From positions 1 through 7,974 of the forward strand of contig JAKABA010000180.1 of NCBI GenBank assembly GCA_021802115.1: DNA of 7,974 nucleotides, in the 5' to 3' direction. Within the stretch, counting starts at the first letter, position 1. Every line of letters begins with the position of its first letter. Below the pieces are notes generated by a model that did no database searches, was not told where the DNA came from, and was given only the letters and a program-made list of their open reading frames with translations. This stretch comes from a bacterium. Lineage in GTDB: Bacteria; Chloroflexota; Dormibacteria; UBA8260; Bog-877. Shown piece after piece: positions 1 through 6,966 of this stretch. Made by a program: the position numbers and the translations under genes.

Positions 1-1
1 G

Positions 2-178
2 CGATGGCTCAGATCCCTGAACTTCCTCCGGCTCGCCCTCGCCGAGCGTTTGGGCATCGAGGAGGACGGTTGGGAGGAGCAGTACAGCCCCCGTGAGCAC
101 CGCCGCCCACCGCTGGCCACCCTGCACCTGCTGAGTTGGGTTCAGGAGGAGCTGGTCGAGGCTCTGGCGGGCGGCTGA
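2..178 (+). CDS. C-terminal end of an unidentified protein (5' truncated by window edge)
   Basis: Reading from base 2 gives 58 uninterrupted codons ending in TGA at 176-178. The translation begins RWLRSLNFLRLALAERLGI and ends SWVQEELVEALAGG. G or C dominates the third codon positions, as in the other real genes here, and the other two forward frames are less gene-like. The piece looks mostly helical and rich in Arg, Glu and Leu, with no membrane segment, signal or catalytic motif that I can recognise. The start lies outside the window, so neither full length nor domain can be judged. It converges with the aminopeptidase gene across a 232-base gap. I do not recognise the family and assign no function. 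Confidence 0.6.
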   Translation, partial: RWLRSLNFLRLALAERLGIEEDGWEEQYSPREHRRPPLATLHLLSWVQEELVEALAGG

Positions 179-348
179 ACCGGGTCGCAGTTCCGGCCCG
201 GACGGCTGCTGCCGGTGGCCGCCTCCTCCGTTCCCGAGCGGAGTGCGACCTTAGGCTCAAGCCTCGACCGCGGGAACTCGACTTGCCAGGCCGACGGTCG
301 CTCACGGCCCCTGGCTGCGTCGACTCGGAACTCAGCACGGGTGGACCA
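179..348. other. Non-coding part of the gap between convergent genes
   Basis: This stretch follows the stop of the left partial gene and precedes the hairpins near 349-389. Several ORFs cross it on both strands, but their translations are Arg/Pro/Ala/Ser-rich shadows without domain character. Short inverted repeats occur: CCGGG 180-184 with CCCGG 197-201, and CGACCG 265-270 with CGGTCG 295-300. They are short or widely spaced and lack a T-run. I see no RNA gene or other functional element. Confidence 0.4.
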
Positions 349-389
349 GGGCGGTGGGGCCGCCCGCATTTGCCGGTGCCCGGCGCACC
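349..389. terminator. Two short GC hairpins, possible terminator between convergent genes
   Basis: GGGCGG (349-354) pairs with CCGCCC (360-365) over a 5-base loop and is followed on the plus strand by GCATTT. GGTGC (375-379) pairs with GCACC (385-389) over a 5-base loop. They lie between two convergent genes and only 22 bases beyond the aminopeptidase stop, the expected place for termination. The stems are just 6 and 5 bp and neither has a proper T-tract, and such hairpins arise by chance in GC-rich DNA, so this is tentative. Confidence 0.25.
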
Positions 390-410
390 ATGGCCAATCG
401 CGCGGTCGGC

Positions 411-1868
411 TCAGCGCCTCCGGCCCGCCCAGATTTCGGCCATCCAGGCCTCGACCTGGTCCGGATGCGACGGCAGGCCCGCGCTCAGGACCCGGCAGCC
501 ATCCTGCGTGACGACCACGTCGTCCTCGATCCGTACCCCAATTCCGCGCAGCTCGGGAGGGACCGTGCCATCGTGGGGCTGGAAGTAGAGTCCGGGCTCC
601 ACGGTTAGGACCATGCCGGGCTGGAGCCGTCCCTCCAGGTAGTTCTCCTGGCGGGAGTGGGCGCAGTCGTGCACGTCCAGGCCCAGCATGTGGCTGACCC
701 CGTGGAGGGTGTAGCGCTGGTGCAGCTGGCTGTCACCCCGCAGCGACTCCTCGGCGGACACCGGCAGGATGCCCATCTCCTCGAGCCCTCTGGCCAGAAC
801 GGCCTGGGCGGCCCGGTTGGGGGCCAGGAAATCCTCTCCCGGGCGAACCGCCGCGAAGCCGGCCTGCTGGGCGCGCCAGACCAGTTCGTAGACCCGGCGC
901 TGGGGGGCGTTGAAGTGGCCGTTGATGGGCAGGGTGCGGGTGACGTCGGCGGTGTAGTAGCGGTTGCTCTCCACTCCCGCATCCAGGAGCAGCAGGTCTC
1001 CCGGACGGACCTGCCCGGTGTTGTGGCTCCAGTGCAGGATCGTGGCGTGGCTTCCGGCGGCGGCGATGGTCATGTAGCCGGTGTCGTTGCCCTGGCTGCG
1101 GGCGCGCCGGAAGAAGGCTACCTCGACGTCGCGCTCGGTCTGGGCCTCGGGCAGGGCGCTGACCACATCCTCAAAGGCGAGGAGAGTCAGGTCGACGGCC
1201 TCTTGGAGGAGGTCCACCTCCAGTTCGTCCTTGATCAAGCGCATCTCTGACAGATGGATCTGGAGCTCCTGGTCTGGGCCGGCTACGTCCTGGGCCAGCG
1301 AGTCGACTCGGGGGTCGACGCCGCGCAGCACCACTCCCCGGTCGTGAGCGTGGAGTGTGCTCTTGAGCTCGGCGACAGGGGACGCCTCGACTCCGAAGCG
1401 GGTCGAGGTGGCGGCCAGGCCACGCCTGGGGCCAACCCAGAAGACACCCTTGACCCGGTCGGTGAAGAACTCGGAGCGGCTGAAGTCGGCCTCAGGCTCC
1501 GCGTACAGTCGGGCCACGTGCCCGCCACCGGGAAGCGGCTCCAGCACGAGAACCTCATCCGGCTCTCCCTCTCCGACCAGATAAAGGAAGTCGGTGGACG
1601 GACGGAACCGATACTCGGTGTCATTGGCCCGGGTCTGTCCCACTCCGCTGGGCACCACCACCAGCATTCCCGGGAATCGCTTCGAGACCGCCTGCCGGCG
1701 CGCCTGGTAGAGGTCCACCCCTGAAATGGGTGACACCATTGGTCGTTCGGGCTCCTCCCAGCCGGTGGTCATGAACTCAAGCAGTGCGGCGGGGGGGATG
1801 CGATCGTGCTTGGCGCGCGCCTTGGGGTTGCCTGGGTCACCAGCCGCCGAGGTACTTTCTTCGATCAT
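411..1868 (-). CDS. pepP: Xaa-Pro aminopeptidase (aminopeptidase P, M24B)
   Basis: A cytosolic metallopeptidase that removes the N-terminal residue from peptides whose second residue is proline. With the ATG at 1868 it has 485 residues. An N-terminal AMP_N-type domain spans about 45-185, with TRANDTEYRFRPSTDFLYL typical of the family. A pita-bread M24 domain spans about 215-455. The five dinuclear-metal ligands are visible: Asp296 (LLLLDAGVE), Asp308 (YTADVTRT), His393 (HGVSHMLGLDVHD), Glu424 (TVEPGLY) and Glu448 (RIEDDVVV). His279, His389 and His400 match the active-site histidines of E. coli PepP. The first 40 or so residues form a polar extension, as in actinobacterial homologues. A TTG at 1886 would add six residues. 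I prefer the ATG because TACGAT lies exactly 6 bases upstream and no Shine-Dalgarno is present, as for a leaderless message. Function is confident; the start is likely but not certain. Confidence 0.95.
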   Translation of the reverse strand: MIEESTSAAGDPGNPKARAKHDRIPPAALLEFMTTGWEEPERPMVSPISGVDLYQARRQAVSKRFPGMLVVVPSGVGQTRANDTEYRFRPSTDFLYLVGEGEPDEVLVLEPLPGGGHVARLYAEPEADFSRSEFFTDRVKGVFWVGPRRGLAATSTRFGVEASPVAELKSTLHAHDRGVVLRGVDPRVDSLAQDVAGPDQELQIHLSEMRLIKDELEVDLLQEAVDLTLLAFEDVVSALPEAQTERDVEVAFFRRARSQGNDTGYMTIAAAGSHATILHWSHNTGQVRPGDLLLLDAGVESNRYYTADVTRTLPINGHFNAPQRRVYELVWRAQQAGFAAVRPGEDFLAPNRAAQAVLARGLEEMGILPVSAEESLRGDSQLHQRYTLHGVSHMLGLDVHDCAHSRQENYLEGRLQPGMVLTVEPGLYFQPHDGTVPPELRGIGVRIEDDVVVTQDGCRVLSAGLPSHPDQVEAWMAEIWAGRRR

Positions 1869-1874
1869 GCAGGG

Positions 1875-1880
1875 ATCGTA
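1875..1880 (-). promoter_or_regulatory. Candidate -10 element for leaderless pepP
   Basis: Read on the minus strand, TACGAT fits TAnnnT and is followed by six bases (CCCTGC) and then the ATG at 1868. Transcription would then begin at or next to the start codon. No purine-rich ribosome-binding site precedes this ATG or the upstream TTG. The best -35 is weak: CTGAAG, 16 bases upstream, matches three of six positions of TTGACA. Confidence 0.45.
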
Positions 1881-1909
1881 GCGCAAGCGGGGTCGACTTC
1901 AGGGGAAGG

Positions 1910-2375
1910 TCATCGGGGCCACGACTCCGCGGTCTCGGGCTCGACTCTGGCTGCCTCCTGCCCACGGTGCCGCCGGTAGTGCTCGATGTCCAGGAGCTCA
2001 CCCAGGCGCCTCCGGGCGGCTGCCGACAGCTGCCTAGCGCGCAGCGCCGTGAGGTCTTCCTGGGCGTCGCGCTTCCTCAAAGGCCCAGCTGTCGAATCCG
2101 GCGGTGAGCAGCAGCAGGCCGGGGACGCGCCGTGGGAGCGGAGAAACTCAAGCCGAGACATGGCTCCCACCAGGCAGCCATCGCCGGCGGCGCCACTCCC
2201 GCGCCAGCCCAGCTCGGCGCAGCGGCCGCCCGGCGGCCAGTGGGCCCGGTCCAGCTGGCGGTCCGGCAGGGATCTAATGGCACGCAGCAGGCGCAGGTCC
2301 CCGTCGGCGAGCTCGGCAGGGACAGACTTCGAAGTGGCGAGCCCCAACCGTGAACTGGTCTGGGGTGAAGTCCAT
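1910..2375 (-). pseudogene. Frame-broken gene remnant of unknown function
   Basis: One minus-strand frame is open from a TTG at 2347 to TGA at 1910-1912 (145 codons), but gene-like sequence seems to move between frames. An ATG at 2375 starts MDFTPDQFTVGARHFEV in a second frame. The first frame then gives ADGDLRLLRAIRSLPDRQLD and MSRLEFLRSHG. From 2126 to about 2070 the second frame looks better, reading VPGLLLLTAGFDSWAFEEA. After that the first frame resumes with RQLSAAARRRLGELLDIEHY to the stop. Each piece keeps mostly G/C third positions. In the middle, the first frame instead yields a Cys/Pro/Ser-rich run, as expected of an out-of-frame reading. The stitched product is a soluble Arg/Leu-rich protein of about 150 residues; I do not recognise its family. 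It could be a decaying gene, a gene damaged by sequencing errors, or an intact 145-residue ORF read as it stands. It lies upstream of pepP and is divergent from glgP. Confidence 0.35.
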
Positions 2376-2476
2376 TCCCGCGGTTGGGGTCGTGGCGACT
2401 CCTCTGGCCAGAATCGGCTCGGGGCCGGGCGTCCCGCTTCTGGGGCCCTCGGTCCCGATCGCGCGAGCCGTTGGGT

Positions 2477-2507
2477 TTGGCAGAGATTGGGTTGCGGCCG
2501 TTAAGTT
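2477..2507 (+). promoter_or_regulatory. Candidate promoter for the glgP operon
   Basis: TTGGCA (2477-2482) matches TTGACA at five of six positions. TAAGTT (2502-2507) has the key T, A and final T of a -10 box. The 19-base spacer is slightly long. Seven bases after the -10 lies the GTG at 2515, so the message could be leaderless. This is the only convincing promoter-like pair I see ahead of the four-gene block. Confidence 0.4.
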
Positions 2508-2514
2508 GTCCTGC

Positions 2515-4836
2515 GTGCGGACGCTGGAGAGATTCACTGTGGGGATTGGCGGGGCCGAGCCGGAGGCTCCCGGTCCGACCGCGATGCCGCCGGTCGCCTA
2601 CTTCTCCCCCGAGTTCGGCGTGAGCGAGGCCATCCCCCAGTACTCTGGCGGGCTTGGAGTGCTGGCTGGGGACTACCTCAAGGTCTGTGCCGATGAGTCC
2701 CAACCGCTGGTCGGTGTGGGCCTCTTCTATCACCACGGCTACTTCCACCAGCGGCTGGATCAGGCGGGCTGGCAGCAGGAGAGCTATCGCGAGCTCGACC
2801 CTTCCGAGTTCGGCTTCGAGCCGGTGGCCGGGGAGGGCATCGAGCTGCCGCTGGGGGACCGGCTGCTGCGCGCGAGGGTCTGGCGGCAGCTGGTGGGATC
2901 GGTGCCGCTGTACCTCCTTGACACCAACGTCCCTGAGAACGCAGACGATCTGCGGGGCATCACCGACCGGCTCTACGGAGGCGACATCGAGCACCGCCTG
3001 CGCCAGGAGATCCTGCTGGGAATGGGCGGGATGCGCGCTCTGGTTGCGGCCGGGGAGTCGCCCGTCTTGTTCCACAGCAATGAGGGGCATGCTGGCTTCC
3101 TAATCCTGGAACGGATCCGGCACTTGGTTAAGGACGAGAGCCTCACCTTTGAGGAGGCCGTGGAGGCCGCCCGAGCCGCCACCGTGTTCACCACCCACAC
3201 CCCCGTCCCAGCTGGTATCGACCACTTCCCGATGGAACTCATGGCCCGTTACTTCCAGCCCTTCTGCGACTCGGTGGAGATTCCTCTGGAACGGCTGATG
3301 GCGCTCGGGCACTTCCCTGGCCAGGCCGCCGACGCTCCCTTCAACATGGCGGTGCTGGGCTTGCGGGTGTCGGGCCATGCCAACGCGGTCTCCCGACTTC
3401 ATCAGCAGGTGAGCCAGCACATGTTCCACGGGCTTTGGCCCAACCTGTTCCAGCAGGAGGTGCCGATCCAGGCCGTCACCAACGGGGTCCATGCCCGGCA
3501 GTGGGCCTCTCCCGAGATGGCCCATCTACTGGATCGTTACCTCGGACCTCGCTGGGATGTCCACGCTGCCGTCGATTGGTCCCGGTTGCGGGCTGTCTCC
3601 AAGCTCGAACTGTGGGATGCGCGGCAGCCGGGCCGGAGGCGCCTGGTGGGGGAGGTGCGGCGACGGCTGCGGGCCGCGGAGGCGTCCCGCGGCGTCCCGG
3701 AAGAGGAGCTGGCCTGGACCGATGAGGTGCTTGACGACCAGGCCCTGACGATCGGATTCGCCCGCCGGGTGGCCGAGTACAAGCGCGGGGCCCTGCTCTT
3801 CTCGCAGCCGGAGCGGCTCCGGCGGCTGCTGCTCAACCCTGAGCACCCGGTGCAGCTGATCATCGCCGGCAAGGCCCACCCCGTCGACGACCAGGGCAAG
3901 CACATCATCCAGGCCCTCGCCCAGGCGGCCCACGACCCGCAGCTGAGGCGGCACCTGGTGTTTGTCGAGGACTACGACATCGCGGTCGGCCGGATGCTCT
4001 ACCAGGGGGCCGATGTCTGGCTGAACACCCCCCGGCGCCCGATGGAGGCGTGCGGCACCTCGGGTCAGAAGGCCGCCCTCAGTGGAGCCCTCAACCTCTC
4101 CATCCTGGACGGCTGGTGGGATGAGGCCTTCGACGGCGACAACGGCTTCGCCATCCCGTCGTTCGAGGAGGAGCTCGACCTGGGCCGCCGGGACCATCTG
4201 GAGGCGGAGGCCCTCTTCGAGCTCCTGGAGGACCAGGTGGTGCCGCGCTTCTTCGACCGTGATGACGAGGGGGTTCCGCGGCGCTGGCTGGGCATGGTCC
4301 ACCAGTCCCTGGCCACCATCGTGCCTTTGGTGCTCGGCTCGCGCATGGTTGCCGACTACATTCGCCAGCTCTACCAGCCTGCGGCAGCCGCCACTGCGCT
4401 GGCGGCGGTGGACCGCCACCGGGGCGCCCGTCAGGCCGTAGCTTTCGCCGACAAGGTGCGCGGGAGCTGGCCCGAAGTGAGGCTTCGCGCCCGGGGTTTC
4501 CCGGTGCGCGGACTGGCCCGTCCGCTCGCCTACGGAAGTGAGCGGGTGGTGGAGGCGCTGGTACGCCTGGGCGGGCTCGCCCCCCACGAGGTGGAGGTGC
4601 AGCTGCTGCACGGACCGGTGGGAGCCGACGGGCAGCTGATAGCGCCAAGAGTGGAAATGATGAGCGTCGACGAGGGTACCGCCAACGGGCACCACCGGTA
4701 TCTGGGTCGGATGGCGCTGGTCACCCAGGGGCCGTACGGATTCACGGTCCGCGTGCTGCCCCGCCGCCACAACGGAGATGGTCCTCCCGCGGAGATCCCA
4801 GTCAGCTTCGCGGAGCCCCTCCGGCTGCTGCGGTGA
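2515..4836 (+). CDS. glgP: Alpha-glucan (glycogen/maltodextrin) phosphorylase, short form
   Basis: A cytosolic PLP enzyme (GT35) that phosphorolyses alpha-1,4-glucan to glucose-1-phosphate. From GTG 2515 it has 773 residues and follows the actinobacterial GlgP pattern: YFSPEFGVSEAIPQYSGGLG (29-48), NEGHAGF (189-195), THTPVPAGID (227-236), VTNGVHAR (321-328), GFARRVAEYKR (414-424), DVWLNTPRRPMEACGTSG (500-517) and the PLP lysine at 519. A beta-rich accessory domain follows at about 655-773. Related proteins carry an N-terminal DUF3417 domain of roughly 90 residues. Here only its first strand seems left (RTLERFTV, like RRFTV in mycobacterial GlgP) before the catalytic core. Starts: GTG 2515 fits a leaderless promoter and keeps that strand; GTG 2539 has GGAGAG seven bases upstream and is a real alternative; GTG 2350 would add unconvincing sequence. 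The PLP loop reads GTSGQK and ALSG where relatives have GTSGMK and ALNG. The stop overlaps the next start by four bases. Confidence 0.93.
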   Translation: MRTLERFTVGIGGAEPEAPGPTAMPPVAYFSPEFGVSEAIPQYSGGLGVLAGDYLKVCADESQPLVGVGLFYHHGYFHQRLDQAGWQQESYRELDPSEFGFEPVAGEGIELPLGDRLLRARVWRQLVGSVPLYLLDTNVPENADDLRGITDRLYGGDIEHRLRQEILLGMGGMRALVAAGESPVLFHSNEGHAGFLILERIRHLVKDESLTFEEAVEAARAATVFTTHTPVPAGIDHFPMELMARYFQPFCDSVEIPLERLMALGHFPGQAADAPFNMAVLGLRVSGHANAVSRLHQQVSQHMFHGLWPNLFQQEVPIQAVTNGVHARQWASPEMAHLLDRYLGPRWDVHAAVDWSRLRAVSKLELWDARQPGRRRLVGEVRRRLRAAEASRGVPEEELAWTDEVLDDQALTIGFARRVAEYKRGALLFSQPERLRRLLLNPEHPVQLIIAGKAHPVDDQGKHIIQALAQAAHDPQLRRHLVFVEDYDIAVGRMLYQGADVWLNTPRRPMEACGTSGQKAALSGALNLSILDGWWDEAFDGDNGFAIPSFEEELDLGRRDHLEAEALFELLEDQVVPRFFDRDDEGVPRRWLGMVHQSLATIVPLVLGSRMVADYIRQLYQPAAAATALAAVDRHRGARQAVAFADKVRGSWPEVRLRARGFPVRGLARPLAYGSERVVEALVRLGGLAPHEVEVQLLHGPVGADGQLIAPRVEMMSVDEGTANGHHRYLGRMALVTQGPYGFTVRVLPRRHNGDGPPAEIPVSFAEPLRLLR

Positions 4837-6575
4837 CTTCAGGAAGGGCAACGGGGCCCTGGTCGCCGGGCGCGGCCGCCCCGGAGCCCGCTCCGGCCCC
4901 ACCCGGCCGGGAGGAGGTCGAGCTCTACACCCGCACCTTCCTCACCGTGCTCCGCTCTTCGGGCGAGGTGCGCTTGCGGGTGCTGGAGCGGGTCCACCTG
5001 GGGATGCATTCAGCGCTGCATCCGCTGGGAGCCGAGAGTCGGCTCGACTCCGGCGCCCTGCTCTATTCGCTGCACCGGCTGCCGCCGGTCACCCTGGAGA
5101 TGGAGCACGTCCTGATGGGACAGTCGCCCGACCAGCTCCTCCGCACGGGCATGGACGGGGCGGCCTGGGAGCCTGTCGCCGCCCCGGGTCGGCGCCGGCG
5201 ATGGTGGTGGGACCCGGGCTCGAAGACGCTGGCGGTCGCGTTGGCCAGCAGCTCCGACCTGGATGACCTTGTGCCAACCCTGGTCGCGTTGCAGATCGAG
5301 TGGAACAAGGCCCACCGGCTGCTCCGATCGGACGATTCCACCACTGCTCCGGTCGGCCTCAAGGACGCCCGGCAGCGACTCGGGATCGGACCTGACGACT
5401 GGCAGCGCCTCAAGGCACTCTTCGGGCCTCGTATGGCGGAGTTCCTGGCCACCGTCGGGAGACGCCCGCTCGACCTCAGGCTGCGCCTAGTGGGAGGATC
5501 CCAGGTCGCCTACGCCAGGGCCACCAGGGAGTGGTGGGGCCCGATCGGGGAGGTGCTGAGTCAGGAGGGGTTGAGGGACCGGCCCATCTACTTCGTGAGC
5601 AGCAACGCCCACTGCCTGGTGAACCTGCTCTCGGGGGTAGCCCGTGAGCGCTCCGAGCACGTGCTGCTCTGGGCCGAGGGGTCCAGCGATCCTGAGCTGA
5701 GGGAGCTGGTCCGGCTTCAGCGCCGGCCTGACAGTCGGATCTCACCTGAGAACTTCCTCTACTACGCCGCGAGGCTCTGGTTCGATGCCCACCCCAGGGC
5801 GCGCCAGGGGCGCACGCAGGAGGAGCGCGAAGAGGGGATCTTCCATGTCGAGGCTCGCTCCGGCACGGATGTGGCCGCCCAGGTCATCGTCCTGGATCGG
5901 CTGCGGCCAGCCGCAATCGATCCCCGGCTCGGTCCCGCCGCGGCCGCCGACCTGCGGGCGGCCCCCCAGGTCCTGATCAACATCCAGTACCCACTTGGGC
6001 TGGGCGCCTACCACATTCTGCGCCAGGTCATGGAGGCGACCGACCGGGTGGAAGGCGTCTACATCCTGGGCAAGGCCGCCACCCTCAACGCCGACGTGGG
6101 CGACGTGCTCATCTCGGATGTGGTCCACGACGAGCACAGCGGCAACACCTACTGGCTGGACAACTGCTTCAGCTTCGCGGACGTGGCCCCCTTCGTGACC
6201 TCGCGCTCGGTGCTGGACCGTCAGCGGGCGGTCTCAGTGCGCAGCACCTTCCTTCAGAACCGGGCCTACCTGGACTTCTATTACCGGGACGCCTACACCG
6301 TGGTGGAGATGGAGGCGGGGCCCTATCTGGGGGCGGTTTTCGAGGCCGGAGACCCATCCCGCTATCCCACTGACGAGCAGGTCGACCTCACTCGTCCGGC
6401 GATGGAGGTGGGCCTCATCCACTACGCGTCCGACACTCCATACACTCAGGCTAGGACCCTGGGGGCAAGGGGGCTGCGCTTCGAAGGCATGGAGGCCACC
6501 TACGCGGGCGCGCTGGCGATCGCCACCCGGATCCTGCGGCGAGCCGGGGCGGTGCCGACGCCGACCGGGGGCTGA
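4833..6575 (+). CDS. Uncharacterised protein with nucleoside-phosphorylase-like C-terminal domain
   Basis: A 580-residue soluble protein without signal peptide or membrane segment. Its GTG start overlaps the glgP stop (GTGA), so translation is probably coupled. Residues 1-27 are Pro/Ala-rich. Residues 28-375 are a helical region I cannot assign, with a tryptophan cluster at 124-126. Residues about 376-572 look like the MTAN/PNP/AMP-nucleosidase superfamily: a first strand QVLINIQYPLGLGAYHIL, then GKAATLNADVGDVLISDVV (413-431, like the GD-V-I-S motif), VVHDEHS (430-436), VEMEAGPYLGA (491-501) and HYASDTP (530-536). Glu492/Glu494 correspond to the ribose-binding EME motif, and Asp534 to the catalytic Asp of the SD motif in MTAN. 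From memory it resembles a widespread family of uncharacterised bacterial proteins of this size (perhaps DUF6909; not verified). The reaction is unknown: nucleosidase, phosphorylase or a non-catalytic nucleotide sensor are all possible. The operon context suggests a link to glucan or sugar-phosphate metabolism, which is inference. Confidence 0.8.
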   Translation: MTSGRATGPWSPGAAAPEPAPAPPGREEVELYTRTFLTVLRSSGEVRLRVLERVHLGMHSALHPLGAESRLDSGALLYSLHRLPPVTLEMEHVLMGQSPDQLLRTGMDGAAWEPVAAPGRRRRWWWDPGSKTLAVALASSSDLDDLVPTLVALQIEWNKAHRLLRSDDSTTAPVGLKDARQRLGIGPDDWQRLKALFGPRMAEFLATVGRRPLDLRLRLVGGSQVAYARATREWWGPIGEVLSQEGLRDRPIYFVSSNAHCLVNLLSGVARERSEHVLLWAEGSSDPELRELVRLQRRPDSRISPENFLYYAARLWFDAHPRARQGRTQEEREEGIFHVEARSGTDVAAQVIVLDRLRPAAIDPRLGPAAAADLRAAPQVLINIQYPLGLGAYHILRQVMEATDRVEGVYILGKAATLNADVGDVLISDVVHDEHSGNTYWLDNCFSFADVAPFVTSRSVLDRQRAVSVRSTFLQNRAYLDFYYRDAYTVVEMEAGPYLGAVFEAGDPSRYPTDEQVDLTRPAMEVGLIHYASDTPYTQARTLGARGLRFEGMEATYAGALAIATRILRRAGAVPTPTGG

Positions 6576-6578
6576 GCG

Positions 6579-6935
6579 ATGGGGGAGCTGGTTCGCGAGC
6601 ACTGCCAGCCCTGCGACGGGAGCACACCCCGGCTGGCGGCCGCCGAAGCCGCCCAGCTGCACGTCGCGCTGGACTCGGACTGGGAGATTTCGGAGCGGGT
6701 CCTGCGTCGTCGCTTCCAACGGCCTGACTTCGCCTCCGCATTCACCCTGGGTACGGGGATAGCCCTGCTGGCCGAGCGCGAGGGACACCACCCCGACCTC
6801 GAGCTGGGCTGGGGATATCTGAATGTGGCCCTGACCACCCACGCCGCGGGCGGTCTGACCCGCAACGACTTCGTGTTAGCCGCCAAGATCGACCGGATCG
6901 CCTCCGCCCCTGGAAGATTGGGAGCCCGGCCCTGA
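6579..6935 (+). CDS. phhB: 4a-hydroxytetrahydrobiopterin (pterin-4a-carbinolamine) dehydratase
   Basis: Cytosolic enzyme of the PCD/DCoH fold that dehydrates 4a-hydroxy-tetrahydropterin to quinonoid dihydropterin (EC 4.2.1.96). At 118 residues it is near the usual bacterial length. It shows the family signature: GHHPDLELGWGYLNVALTTH (69-88) with the active-site His70, His71 and Pro72, Trp78 and His88, followed by GGLTRNDFVLAAKID (91-105) with Asp97. The N-terminal CxPC at 9-12, ahead of TPRLAAAEA, is common in bacterial members. It starts three bases after the preceding stop and has only a G-rich stretch, not a clean Shine-Dalgarno, upstream. No aromatic amino-acid hydroxylase is visible in the window, so the pterin it serves is unclear. 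In many bacteria lacking the hydroxylase this family has been linked to molybdopterin or folate-type pterins. Family call is firm; role is open. Confidence 0.93.
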   Translation: MGELVREHCQPCDGSTPRLAAAEAAQLHVALDSDWEISERVLRRRFQRPDFASAFTLGTGIALLAEREGHHPDLELGWGYLNVALTTHAAGGLTRNDFVLAAKIDRIASAPGRLGARP

Positions 6936-6966
6936 CACCCACCGGGGCGGAGCCGAGAGACCTGCC

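Noticed and set aside
136..588. Plus-strand ORF of 150 codons through the convergent gap
   Set aside because: It overlaps the stop of the left gene and the 3' end of pepP. The product is Arg/Pro/Ser-rich and low in complexity, with no start signal.
1986..2504. Plus-strand ORF of 172 codons in the divergent region
   Set aside because: The product is Ser/Arg/Pro-rich and of low complexity. The minus strand has better codon-position bias here, so this is probably its shadow.
2350..2514. Upstream GTG extension of glgP by 55 codons
   Set aside because: The added residues do not resemble DUF3417 or any GlgP N-terminus, no Shine-Dalgarno is evident, and the extension would cover the likely promoter at 2477-2507.
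2077..3090. Long minus-strand ORF of 337 codons overlapping the start of glgP
   Set aside because: It is antisense to the strongly conserved GlgP core. Its translation is His/Arg/Gln-rich with no domain character and follows from the codon bias of the sense gene.
3526..4902. Minus-strand ORF of 458 codons
   Set aside because: It lies antisense to the GlgP catalytic and C-terminal regions, which carry unmistakable motifs. Its own product has no recognisable motif and is a high-GC shadow.
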